From Rickettsiales bacterium (GTDB lineage: Bacteria; Pseudomonadota; Alphaproteobacteria; Rickettsiales; UBA1997): a DNA stretch of 23,683 bases. The notes beneath the pieces were generated by a model that was not told the DNA's origin, made no database searches, and saw only the letters and a program-made list of their open reading frames with translations. The translations under genes were made by a program, and so were the position numbers. Below, piece after piece: positions 7,442 to 15,160 of the stretch (positions are counted from its first letter, which is position 1; every line of letters starts with the position of its first letter). The stretch covers positions 1 to 23,683 of the forward strand of contig CANDYP010000008.1 in NCBI GenBank assembly GCA_947425005.1, given 5' to 3'.

Positions 7442-9649
7442 ATGACTTACTTAGAGATGGATTCTAAAATAAATATTTTTAGTCGGGGCTGGATTTTATT
7501 TGCTGCAATATTTTTGAGTTCATCTTTTTTTACCTCCACTGCTTACGCGCTTTCTAAGCCGGGCGCCAAAAAGCAACCCTCTCTCCCATCGGTGTTAAAA
7601 GCTGATCATGTCGACAGCGATCAAATCAATAATATTTTAGACGCCACCGGCAACGTTGAACTAAGAAGAGATTCCAGCATCGTTTACGCTGACGAAATCT
7701 TCTACGACAAGAATAGCGGCTGGGTTAGGGCGATCGGCAATGTGAAGATCAAAAACATTGAAGTGGGAAATGTGCTGTCCAGCGAAGCTGTAATAAAAGA
7801 CGATTTTTCCAAAGGCACTTTTTCGAACAGCACTTTGATACTTTCTGACGGATCTTATTTGACCTCCCCGCAAATTGATCGCGAAAGCCCGGAGGTCACG
7901 GTTTTGCAATCTTCGATTTTTTCAATTTGTCCCAATGAGGAGATCAGCGAGAATAATACCTTAGCAGGAAAGAAGCGCGACATGATCTCAATTAAGTCGC
8001 AGAGAACCACCATCAATCGCCAGCAGGAAAACTTTAAAATTAAACACGGCGTAGTCAGGCTCTACAATATTCCATTTTTTTACACGCCTTATCTGAAAGG
8101 GCCGCTGCCGTCAAAGGGCAGGGAGTCCGGCTTCCTACATCCATCTTACACTAAAACAAAATTTGGTGTCGGTTTCGTAACGCCTTATTATTGGAATATT
8201 GCTCCCAATAAAGATTTGACGATTACGCCTCGCATCAACCCAACTCGAAATCTCTACATCATCAACAACGCCTTTCGTCACATGACGTCTTACGGTAGTT
8301 ACGAGACGAATTTTGAAGTAGCGAACAATAATGTTACCGATGCCAACGATAAAACGATGGTTGCGCGGACCAAAAGCGAATATCGCTGGAATCTAGCCGG
8401 CACCGGTGTTTTTGATTTTACGAAAAATACCGGTTTGGATTTTTTGGTTAACGACGTCTACGACCGCAACTATTTGCGCGATTACCACAATAATTATCTC
8501 GGATACACCTTGTCGAAAACCAATCTCGATTACATCAACGGCCGCAGCTACCACGCGGTTAGAATGGTAAAAATTCAGGAGTTGGAAGATCCGGCGCTTG
8601 AGGGAGCCTCACCACTTATTTTGCCGATAGTTGATTCTCACATCGAAACCAAGCCGCTTTTTTTTAAAGAGAAATTTTCTCTAACTTCAAACGCCACCAC
8701 CATTAGCAGAGAAGATGGTTTACAATATCGTCGCGCCACAATGACGCCGGAAGTTAACGTGCCATTCAACTTGTTGGGAAATTTATTTAACGTTAATGCT
8801 CGAGTTCAGACCGACGCTTATTCGTTGGAAAATAATTTTCGCAACACTGCTCCAACAAATAATTTTAATTCTACCCAAGGCGCTTACAAGCCAGAAGTCT
8901 CTCTTAACTGGTCACTGCCTTTGTTAAAAAAATCCAAAACCAATACTTTCATGATTGAGCCAATGGCCAACATTGTGAGCAGCTATTACAACACCAGCAC
9001 CCTTAAGTTGCCCAATGAAGACAGTAATAATTCTGAGTTAACGGTGAGTAATTTATTCTTAAGTGATCGAATCGCGGGGTACGATCGTAATGAGTCCGGC
9101 ACTAGATCCAGCTACGGCGCCAGGTCGTCATTTTTTAATCGCTTTGGTGAGTACGGATTAACTTTGGGGCAAAGTTTTCAAATCAAAGATAAGAATCAGG
9201 ACATGGTGATTCGAGGGTTTAACAATAACAATAAATCCAATTTTGTGGGTTTAATGTCTTACAAGGCGGTGAAATATTTTTATATTTCTTATGCCTTCCA
9301 GCTTAGTGAATCAAACTATCGCAACGAAGTTAATGAGGTGAATACCGTGCTTGATTTTGAGCGCTTCGCTTTGTCCAGCAATTATCTTTTTCTACGACAA
9401 AATTCACAAAACCCTTTTGCAAAAGAGCAGCTTTCAATCACATCCAAAGTAAGAGTTACCAAAAAATTTATGGTAGATCTAACCAGTAGCAAAGACATGA
9501 TAGCCGGTCGCGTGCTTAGTCGCGCCGCTACGCTAAGTTACGATGGATGTTGCACAGTATTCAGCTTTTCCATGACTGAGAGCAACCAAAGTAACCTGAT
9601 CAAACCAACAAAATCTTTTAACATAAGTTTGTCTTTCAAAAATTTGTAA
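7442..9649 (+). CDS. lptD: LPS-assembly outer-membrane protein LptD
   Basis: 735 residues. LptD forms with LptE the outer-membrane translocon that places LPS in the outer leaflet. A signal peptide ends near STAYA (about 31-35) after a hydrophobic stretch at 17-30. An LptA-like jellyroll domain follows at about 50-150 (ATGNVELRR, AIGNVKI). The large barrel domain covers the rest, including FYTPYLKGPLPSKGRESGF near residue 210-230. The protein appears to contain only three cysteines: Cys163 and the adjacent pair Cys703-Cys704. E. coli LptD has a fourth one near its N-terminus. Translation could also start at the ATG at 7457, five codons in; neither has a good Shine-Dalgarno. The usual neighbours surA, pdxA and ksgA are missing. 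Confidence 0.93.
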   Translation: MTYLEMDSKINIFSRGWILFAAIFLSSSFFTSTAYALSKPGAKKQPSLPSVLKADHVDSDQINNILDATGNVELRRDSSIVYADEIFYDKNSGWVRAIGNVKIKNIEVGNVLSSEAVIKDDFSKGTFSNSTLILSDGSYLTSPQIDRESPEVTVLQSSIFSICPNEEISENNTLAGKKRDMISIKSQRTTINRQQENFKIKHGVVRLYNIPFFYTPYLKGPLPSKGRESGFLHPSYTKTKFGVGFVTPYYWNIAPNKDLTITPRINPTRNLYIINNAFRHMTSYGSYETNFEVANNNVTDANDKTMVARTKSEYRWNLAGTGVFDFTKNTGLDFLVNDVYDRNYLRDYHNNYLGYTLSKTNLDYINGRSYHAVRMVKIQELEDPALEGASPLILPIVDSHIETKPLFFKEKFSLTSNATTISREDGLQYRRATMTPEVNVPFNLLGNLFNVNARVQTDAYSLENNFRNTAPTNNFNSTQGAYKPEVSLNWSLPLLKKSKTNTFMIEPMANIVSSYYNTSTLKLPNEDSNNSELTVSNLFLSDRIAGYDRNESGTRSSYGARSSFFNRFGEYGLTLGQSFQIKDKNQDMVIRGFNNNNKSNFVGLMSYKAVKYFYISYAFQLSESNYRNEVNEVNTVLDFERFALSSNYLFLRQNSQNPFAKEQLSITSKVRVTKKFMVDLTSSKDMIAGRVLSRAATLSYDGCCTVFSFSMTESNQSNLIKPTKSFNISLSFKNL

Positions 9650-9711
9650 GACTCTTTTTACTTCGCTACCCCCTTCTTAAAAATATTAACTACCCAACCA
9701 ATTGAGGCTTT

Positions 9712-10029
9712 ATGGCAAAAGAAATTACCGACAGCAATTTTTCGCAAAATATTTTAGAATCAAAAGGCGTTACCCTTGTAGACTTTTGGGCGCCTTGGTG
9801 CGGGCCTTGCCGTCAACTTTCTCCAATCGTCGAAGAATTGGCAAAAGAATTGGAAGGCAAGATGGAAGTTTACAAATGTAACATCGATGAAAATCCTGAA
9901 ACTCCTTCGAAATACGCGGTTCGCGGCATTCCAACTCTGATGATTTTTAAAGACGGAAAATTGGTCGACACTAAAGTCGGATCACTTTCCAAAGTCGCTC
10001 TTTACGAATGGGCTAGAAATAATTTGTAA
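9712..10029 (+). CDS. trxA: Thioredoxin
   Basis: 105 residues, the standard size. This cytoplasmic disulfide reductase is kept reduced by thioredoxin reductase. The active site is WCGPC with redox cysteines Cys30 and Cys33 in FWAPWCGPC. The cis-proline is Pro74 in RGIPTLMIF, and the C-terminal beta strand and helix are intact. A clear Shine-Dalgarno-like GAGG at 9704-9707 precedes the ATG, unusual in this window where most genes lack one and consistent with high expression. It is followed after 5 bp by a glutamine-synthetase-fold gene with which it is probably co-transcribed. Confidence 0.97.
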   Translation: MAKEITDSNFSQNILESKGVTLVDFWAPWCGPCRQLSPIVEELAKELEGKMEVYKCNIDENPETPSKYAVRGIPTLMIFKDGKLVDTKVGSLSKVALYEWARNNL

Positions 10030-10034
10030 TTTTC

Positions 10035-11009
10035 ATGAATAAAAACCTACCTTCGAGCGATTACACAAGGTCGCTCGAAGAAGATCAGCTGCAGCTTGAA
10101 GCCTTCCGCAAAAATAAAATCTCCCTCCTTCAAAAAAATTCCGATCACTTTTTTTCAACTACTTCATTGATTACAAAAATCGGTGTTGAGCTTGAATTTT
10201 ACCTAACGAATCAAGATCGCTCTCGTCTTTTGGATCAATTAATTCTTGCCGATTTCATCGCGGAATTGTCGAGAAATATTCCTGTCGATTCTTTGATTTA
10301 CAAAATTGAGAAAGAGCAGGGAGTAGGGCAAATTGAGGTCAAAACCATCTTCGATTCCGATTTACTTAAAGTCTGTGACGAGATTAAAAAAATAAAATCT
10401 GCAGCAAAAAACCTGGCGCTTCAAAAAAATCTAATCGCATCTTTTGCCGCGCAAGAATTTCCTGATGATTGCGGCAGTGCCTTGCAATTCAACATCTCGC
10501 TGCACGATGCGAGGGGTAAAAATCTTTTTGAATCTGACGAAAAAATTTTACAGAAAGTTGCCAGCGGACTTTTGCAAATGACTAACTCAATGATGATTTT
10601 TTTGGCGCCGAATGAAGACGATTACGCCCGGTTTTCTGGTGAGATAAATCGCAATTTGTTCAAACAAGGAAAGTTCACTGCGCCAGTGAATCTAAGCTTC
10701 GGCGCTGATAATCGCACTTGCGCAATCCGCATTCCGGTAACACCAAAAAACTCGGAAAATAATTTTGGAAAAAGATTGGAATATCGAATTGCCGCTGCGG
10801 ATGCCGATCCGTTTCTTGCGATGTCGGCAATTTTGTTGGCAATGATTTTTGGAATTGAGAATGGCGAGCCGCAGCTCTCGCAACTGCACGGTAACGCCTT
10901 TGACGAGCAGTACGGAGTTCAAAACTTTTGTAAAAATTTAGAAGAGGCGAGGGAGAAATTTTTTGAAAAGGGGAATTTTATTCGAGGAAATTTTTTGGAT
11001 TATTTGTAA
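10035..11009 (+). CDS. Divergent glutamine-synthetase-fold protein
   Basis: 324 residues resembling only the catalytic domain of glutamine synthetase; typical type I enzymes have about 440-470 and an N-terminal beta-grasp domain that is not evident here. Recognisable blocks, in order: GVELEFYL (50-57, acidic ligands Glu52/Glu54), EQGVGQIEVKT (94-104, Glu94/Glu101), SALQFNISLHDARG (148-161), APVNLSFGADNRTCAIRIP (216-234) and RLEYRIAAADADPFLA (247-262, Glu249 and Arg251). In active enzymes the third block normally reads GMHxHxS, with two His residues at the active site; here they align with Gln151 and Asn153. The acidic ligands and arginines remain. It could be a ligase with altered nucleophile use, or a regulatory relative. 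Substrate unknown. It sits 5 bp after trxA. Confidence 0.8.
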   Translation: MNKNLPSSDYTRSLEEDQLQLEAFRKNKISLLQKNSDHFFSTTSLITKIGVELEFYLTNQDRSRLLDQLILADFIAELSRNIPVDSLIYKIEKEQGVGQIEVKTIFDSDLLKVCDEIKKIKSAAKNLALQKNLIASFAAQEFPDDCGSALQFNISLHDARGKNLFESDEKILQKVASGLLQMTNSMMIFLAPNEDDYARFSGEINRNLFKQGKFTAPVNLSFGADNRTCAIRIPVTPKNSENNFGKRLEYRIAAADADPFLAMSAILLAMIFGIENGEPQLSQLHGNAFDEQYGVQNFCKNLEEAREKFFEKGNFIRGNFLDYL

Positions 11010-11037
11010 CTCGAGAAACACAAACTCAATCTCCGAC

Positions 11038-12168
11038 CTACAACCCCCTCATCCTATCCACCACATTAATCGGCAGTAAAATGTAATACTGACCCTGCGA
11101 AGCCATGTAGGAAGCCCTTTCCATCGCCTCCTTTCCGTGCCCAAAAAATATGTCGCCACGGGTCACGCCCTTAATTGCCGATCCGGTATCTTGCGCAACG
11201 AACAAGTGAGAATATTTCTCCTTCGACCCATCCTTCTTTTTCAAATTCGTGTCAACCCACAGCGGAAATCCGTAAGAAAATACATCGCTGTCAACAGCTA
11301 AAGAGCGCTCCGTAGTAAGGGGCACGTTCTGCGCCCCCACAACATATTCGCCGTCAGAAAATTTAAAAAATATGTAGGCCAGGTTAACATTCATCACCTC
11401 GTCAGCCTTGTCGGGATTTTTTCTAAACCATTCTTTGACGGTTGCGGCATTGAGATTGCTGCGCTCCAAATAACCCTGATCCGCCATGTAATTGCTCACG
11501 GCAATAAAAGGCTGATTATTTCTCGCAGCAAAAGTGATGCGCGCCACAGTGCCGTCTGGCAAGTTCACGCGGCCAGATCCTTGAATGTGAAGAGAAAATA
11601 ATTCTGCTTTGTCTTCGACGTAAAGAAGCTCCAAACCCTTGTTATTCAAGGCGCCTTCTTCGATTTGTTTTCTGGTTAGGTAAGGCGCGGAAGTTAAATC
11701 TTTTGGCTTGGCGTAAATCGGATATTTAAATTTTTCAGTCTTGACTCTGCTGCCATTTAGCTCGGCTTCGTAATATCCGGTGAAGACCCCGGTGCTGTTG
11801 CCAGACTTGTCGGCAACCAAAAATGGTTTGAACCAATTTTCAAAAAAATTCCGCGCTTGTTTACCGCTCATGGTTTTGACAACTTGGGCAATTTCGCAAA
11901 CGTCGCGAAAATCTCCAACTGTGATCTCGCCTATTTGCCCGCCAATAACGCGGTTCTGCGCCATTTTAGAAAATTTATTACAGGATTGAATAAAGGCCTG
12001 AAGCGCTTTTTTGTGATCATCTTTTTCCCAATTTTTCAGCGACTGAAAATCAACTTGTTCAAGACTGACATTTCCTTTGCCTTTAATCGTAACTTTTGGA
12101 TAGACCAAGCAGCCTTGCAAGAGTAGGATTGCAGACAAGACAGAAAAGTGAGTAAATTTTCTCAGCAT
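11038..12168 (-). CDS. mltA: Membrane-bound lytic murein transglycosylase A
   Basis: 376 residues from the ATG chosen here. MltA cleaves the MurNAc-GlcNAc bond of peptidoglycan, forming 1,6-anhydro-MurNAc, and acts from the outer membrane. The start is at 12168 because the protein then begins MLRKFTHFSVLSAILLLQGC, a perfect lipoprotein signal with lipidated Cys20; a longer in-frame start at 12213 would read through the AT-rich intergenic repeat. The MltA domain shows TGYYEAELNGS and LHIQGSGRVNLPDG, and the C-terminal 3D domain shows FVAQDTGSAIKG and RGDIFFGHG, with Asp327 the expected catalytic acid and Asp339 the second conserved Asp. It converges with the glutamine-synthetase-like gene (28 bp gap) and diverges from ychF. 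Its presence implies a real peptidoglycan wall. Confidence 0.95.
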   Translation of the reverse strand: MLRKFTHFSVLSAILLLQGCLVYPKVTIKGKGNVSLEQVDFQSLKNWEKDDHKKALQAFIQSCNKFSKMAQNRVIGGQIGEITVGDFRDVCEIAQVVKTMSGKQARNFFENWFKPFLVADKSGNSTGVFTGYYEAELNGSRVKTEKFKYPIYAKPKDLTSAPYLTRKQIEEGALNNKGLELLYVEDKAELFSLHIQGSGRVNLPDGTVARITFAARNNQPFIAVSNYMADQGYLERSNLNAATVKEWFRKNPDKADEVMNVNLAYIFFKFSDGEYVVGAQNVPLTTERSLAVDSDVFSYGFPLWVDTNLKKKDGSKEKYSHLFVAQDTGSAIKGVTRGDIFFGHGKEAMERASYMASQGQYYILLPINVVDRMRGL

Positions 12169-12263
12169 AAAGAATTTAGATTTAGGATTTAATGATTTAG
12201 AATATTTGCGCACATCCCCGCGAATCTAAAATCCCCAATCCTAAATCTTAAATCATTTCTCGA
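12169..12263. repeat. AT-rich inverted repeat in divergent mltA/ychF gap
   Basis: Imperfect arms of about 30 bp lie at 12172-12201 and 12225-12254, with the shared stretch GATTTAGGATT on opposite strands and a GC-richer centre around TGCGCACATCCCCGCG. The element fills the entire space between the two start codons. It resembles the fmt/lspA gap in word content and core, so both are probably copies of one family that now hosts two-way promoters. Confidence 0.7.
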
Positions 12264-13358
12264 ATGTCTCTTCAATGTGGAATCGTCGGCTTGCCGAATG
12301 TTGGAAAATCAACTCTCTTTAACGCACTCACTCAAACCGCCGCTGCCCAAGCCGCCAACTATCCTTTCTGTACGATTGAACCAAATATTGGCAAAGTGAG
12401 CGTGCCGGATTTTCGTTTGGAAAATTTAACAAAAATTGCCGGATCAGCTTTAATTATTCCGGCACAAATTGAATTTGTGGACATTGCAGGCTTGGTGCGT
12501 GGAGCCAGCACTGGCGAAGGTTTGGGAAATAAATTCCTGTCCCACATTCGCGAAGTTGACGCGATTATTAATGTAGTGCGTTGCTTCGAAGACGAAAATA
12601 TTACGCATGTTGAAGGCGAGGTTGACCCCTTGCGCGACATTGAATTGATTCAGCTCGAACTCATCATCGCCGACATGGAAAGTTTAGAAAAAAGAATTCC
12701 GGCGCTAGAAAAAAAAGCTCGATTAGACAAAGAAGCTGCGGCTCAAGTTGAGGTGGCAAAAAAAGTTTTGGAAGTTTTGAAAGCTGGAAAAGCGGCGCGT
12801 TTAACTGAAATAAAATCGGAAGAAGAAAAAACATTTAGAGAATTACAGTTAATCACCTCTAAGCCTCAGCTCTTTGTTTGTAATTTAAAAGAACACGAAT
12901 TGGCGGGAAATAAATATTCGGAATTGGTCGAAAAATTTGGCAAAGAAAATGAATACCAAGTGCTAAAAATTTGCGCTCAAATCGAAGCTGAAGTTGCCGG
13001 CCTTGAAACCGAAGAAGAGAAAAAAGAATTTTTAGGATCTGTCGGCCTAGAAGAGACGGGCCTCGCGCAAATCATCAAAAGTTCGTACAAACTTTTGGAC
13101 CTCATTACTTTCTTCACCGTTGGTCCAAAAGAATGTCACGCCTGGACTTTAAAAAAAGATTCCAGCGCTCCTAAAGCAGCCGGCGTAATTCACACCGATT
13201 TTGAAAAAGGTTTCATCCGCGCCGAAACAATTTCTTACAATGATTACGTAACTTTAGGTGGCGAAGAAGGTTCCAAAACCGCTGGCAGACTAAGGCTCGA
13301 AGGCAAAGACTACATCACTCAAGACGGCGATGTTTTTCATTTTAGGTTTAATGTTTAG
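12264..13358 (+). CDS. ychF: Ribosome-binding ATPase YchF (OLA1/Obg family)
   Basis: 364 residues, the expected length (E. coli 363). YchF binds the ribosome and preferentially hydrolyses ATP. It is linked to translation control and oxidative-stress responses. The P-loop is GLPNVGKS (9-16) and switch II is DIAGLVRG (73-80). The base-recognition site is NLKE (207-210) in place of NKxD, the substitution that explains ATP preference in this family. A helical coiled-coil insert lies at about 135-190 and the C-terminal TGS domain at about 279-362, ending DGDVFHFRFNV. The usual neighbour pth is absent. A long inverted repeat follows the stop codon. Confidence 0.96.
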   Translation: MSLQCGIVGLPNVGKSTLFNALTQTAAAQAANYPFCTIEPNIGKVSVPDFRLENLTKIAGSALIIPAQIEFVDIAGLVRGASTGEGLGNKFLSHIREVDAIINVVRCFEDENITHVEGEVDPLRDIELIQLELIIADMESLEKRIPALEKKARLDKEAAAQVEVAKKVLEVLKAGKAARLTEIKSEEEKTFRELQLITSKPQLFVCNLKEHELAGNKYSELVEKFGKENEYQVLKICAQIEAEVAGLETEEEKKEFLGSVGLEETGLAQIIKSSYKLLDLITFFTVGPKECHAWTLKKDSSAPKAAGVIHTDFEKGFIRAETISYNDYVTLGGEEGSKTAGRLRLEGKDYITQDGDVFHFRFNV

Positions 13359-13378
13359 GTAGTGGTGGCGGCGGCAGC

Positions 13379-13514
13379 CTCCTTTGAAAAAGGAGGTGGC
13401 GCGTAGCGCCGGAGGATTTGGCGCAACAAATGCGGTCTGTTTTAGAGTTAAACCGAACTCGTTACGCCGAATCCTCCGTCGCGCGACGCGCGCCACCTCC
13501 TTTTTCAAAGGAGG
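13379..13514. repeat. Second type of long inverted repeat
   Basis: Arms of about 42-48 bp at 13379-13420 and 13467-13514 pair with a few differences. Each arm contains its own nested hairpin CCTCCTTTGAAAAAGGAGG followed by GGCGCG-rich sequence and GGAGGATT. The 46-bp centre includes AAACCGAACTCG, identical to the centre of the otherwise different element at 3424-3537. It is notably GC-richer than its neighbours and lies between ychF and coq7, both reading rightward, so it might attenuate read-through. Confidence 0.9.
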
Positions 13515-13543
13515 TTACTACTCCCAGAAATAATTTTTAATTT

Positions 13544-14104
13544 ATGCCCAACTTCCAAAAAAAAATCGCAGAAATAATCCGCGTTGATCACGCTGGCGAG
13601 ATGGGTGCAAAGGTGATTTATGATGGGCAGATGGCAGCATTGAAGATGAAGGGAGACGTTGAGACTCTTGAGTTAGTAAGACACATGAAGGAGCAAGAAG
13701 ACGTCCATTTTGACTATTTTAATTCCGAAATAAAAAGACAAAAAATACGCCCAACTTTAATGCAACCACTTTGGAAAGTTGGTGGATTTGCACTAGGATT
13801 TTTTACCGCTCTTGCCAATAAAAAAGCGGCGATGACTTGCACTACGGCGGTTGAAGAAGTGATCGACGAACATTACCAAGAGCAACTTTCAGCCTTAACA
13901 AAAGAAGAAAAATTTCTTGACGAGATTCAGAAAAAAGAGGTGAGGGAGCTCAAAGAAAAAATCGAAAAATTCCGTGATGAGGAATTGGAACATCGTGACA
14001 TCGCTTACGAAAATAAGGCTGCGGAGCTAAAATGTTTTGCTCCGCTTTCTGCCTTCATCAAACTTACAACTAGATTTGCAATCGCGGTTTCTAAAAAGAT
14101 CTAG
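13544..14104 (+). CDS. coq7: Demethoxyubiquinone hydroxylase COQ7
   Basis: 186 residues. This membrane-associated di-iron monooxygenase hydroxylates 5-demethoxyubiquinol in ubiquinone synthesis. It is a helical bundle built from two internal ferritin-like repeats. Iron ligands are visible as Glu19 in RVDHAGEMGA, Glu52 and His55 in EQEDVHFD, a Glu in AVEEVIDEHY (104 or 105), and Glu147 and His150 in DEELEHRD. The length suits the short bacterial form without a mitochondrial leader. Its presence indicates aerobic respiration with ubiquinone. It converges with ribH (15 bp gap) and follows the long inverted repeat. Confidence 0.96.
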   Translation: MPNFQKKIAEIIRVDHAGEMGAKVIYDGQMAALKMKGDVETLELVRHMKEQEDVHFDYFNSEIKRQKIRPTLMQPLWKVGGFALGFFTALANKKAAMTCTTAVEEVIDEHYQEQLSALTKEEKFLDEIQKKEVRELKEKIEKFRDEELEHRDIAYENKAAELKCFAPLSAFIKLTTRFAIAVSKKI

Positions 14105-14119
14105 GACAAGTTCTGACGA

Positions 14120-14581
14120 CTAAACCTTAATAAATTTTTCTCTCACCTTCATCATTTCAAGGCAGGTGTAGGCTGCAAATCCTCCCTTGTCTTTTTTAGA
14201 AGAATCAGCCCGCTCTAAGGCTTGAGCTTCATTTTCGACAGTGATAATTCCGTAACCAATCGCCAATTTATCTTTAAAAGACAAGTCGGTTAGAGCTCGC
14301 GCACTTTCAGTGCAGATGTAATCGTAGTGAGTTGTTTCGCCGCGAATCACGCAGCCCAAGGCAACAAAGCCGTCGTACAAATTGTAACTTCTAAAGATCT
14401 TATTTTTTGCATCTTTAGCCAGGCTTATTACCGCAGGAATTTCAAACACCCCAGGCACGCTAATGACTTCAAAACTATTGCCGGATTGAGTGATTTCTTT
14501 TGTTGCACCTTCAAGCAACATTGCAGAAATTTTGTCGTAGAAAACCGCTTGAACGATTAAGATGTGTTTCTTTGCTGCCAT
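14120..14581 (-). CDS. ribH: 6,7-dimethyl-8-ribityllumazine synthase
   Basis: 153 residues, standard length. It condenses the ribityl-aminouracil intermediate with 3,4-dihydroxy-2-butanone 4-phosphate in the penultimate step of riboflavin synthesis; subunits assemble into pentamers or icosahedral shells. Signatures are VPGVFEIP (42-49), GCVIRGETTHYDYI (76-89) with the proton-transfer His85, and GIITVENEAQALERA (111-125) with the phosphate-binding Arg124. The usual partners ribD, ribE, ribB and nusB are not adjacent. It is a single gene that diverges from mnhE. Confidence 0.97.
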   Translation of the reverse strand: MAAKKHILIVQAVFYDKISAMLLEGATKEITQSGNSFEVISVPGVFEIPAVISLAKDAKNKIFRSYNLYDGFVALGCVIRGETTHYDYICTESARALTDLSFKDKLAIGYGIITVENEAQALERADSSKKDKGGFAAYTCLEMMKVREKFIKV

Positions 14582-14666
14582 GATTTTGTAGGTTGATTTT
14601 GATTAGAAGTGCCGCGAAATTTTGTAGAAAAACTCGCCGAAAAATAACTAAAATCATCTTTATTTC

Positions 14667-15158
14667 ATGCTCAACATTTTCAACTTATTTCTATTTTTAT
14701 TTACGCTGTGGATTTTGTTTATGATCTCAGCGGGGAATATTTCGTGGCTTTATTTGGGCTTTGGAATCCTAGCTTCAGGGGTTGTCAGTGTTTTTTCTTA
14801 CAAGCTGAAATTGATCGAAGAAAAAAGCGAATTGCTTCATTTAAGCTTCGGTTTTTACCGGCATTTTTTTAGCATTTATTTTGGTAATTTTTTTAGTGCT
14901 TTAAAACTTATTATTCGCGCAGCTTTTGCCAGAGAACCACTCAATCCCGTAATCTACGTCACAGAATTTAATCACGACGAAACCTTTAATCTCGGCCTTC
15001 TGACGGCAAGCATCAACATGACCACAGGTTTATTTTGCATCGGAATGCGCAACGAAGATTTATTGATTCACGCCGTCGATAGCGATCATTTTAAGAGATT
15101 CGATTTGCTAAAAACTATCTCGGTCCTCAGAGAGGTTAATGACGACAATCTGGTTTAA
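14667..15158 (+). CDS. mnhE: Na+/H+ antiporter (Mrp) subunit E
   Basis: 163 residues. MnhE/MrpE is a small membrane subunit of the multi-subunit Mrp cation-proton antiporter. Two closely spaced hydrophobic helices at about 3-22 and 27-45, and a third around 64-84, are followed by a soluble C-terminal domain. That domain contains LGLLTASINMTTGLFCIGM and LLIHAVD, corresponding to the family's conserved 'TLTPGT...LLVHALD' region. The typical Pro-Gly of the TPGT element is replaced here by SINMTTG. No other mnh/mrp gene lies nearby, so the rest of the complex must be encoded elsewhere. ligA starts 2 bp after its stop codon, suggesting co-transcription without functional connection. Confidence 0.88.
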   Translation: MLNIFNLFLFLFTLWILFMISAGNISWLYLGFGILASGVVSVFSYKLKLIEEKSELLHLSFGFYRHFFSIYFGNFFSALKLIIRAAFAREPLNPVIYVTEFNHDETFNLGLLTASINMTTGLFCIGMRNEDLLIHAVDSDHFKRFDLLKTISVLREVNDDNLV

Positions 15159-15160
15159 AA

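Noticed and set aside
12169..12213. Upstream extension of mltA to an ATG at 12213
   Set aside because: It would add 15 residues encoded by the intergenic inverted repeat and bury the lipoprotein signal; the internal ATG at 12168 gives a perfect lipobox.
13290..13508. 72-codon minus-strand frame
   Set aside because: Overlaps the end of ychF and the long inverted repeat; translation follows the repeat and no domain is seen.
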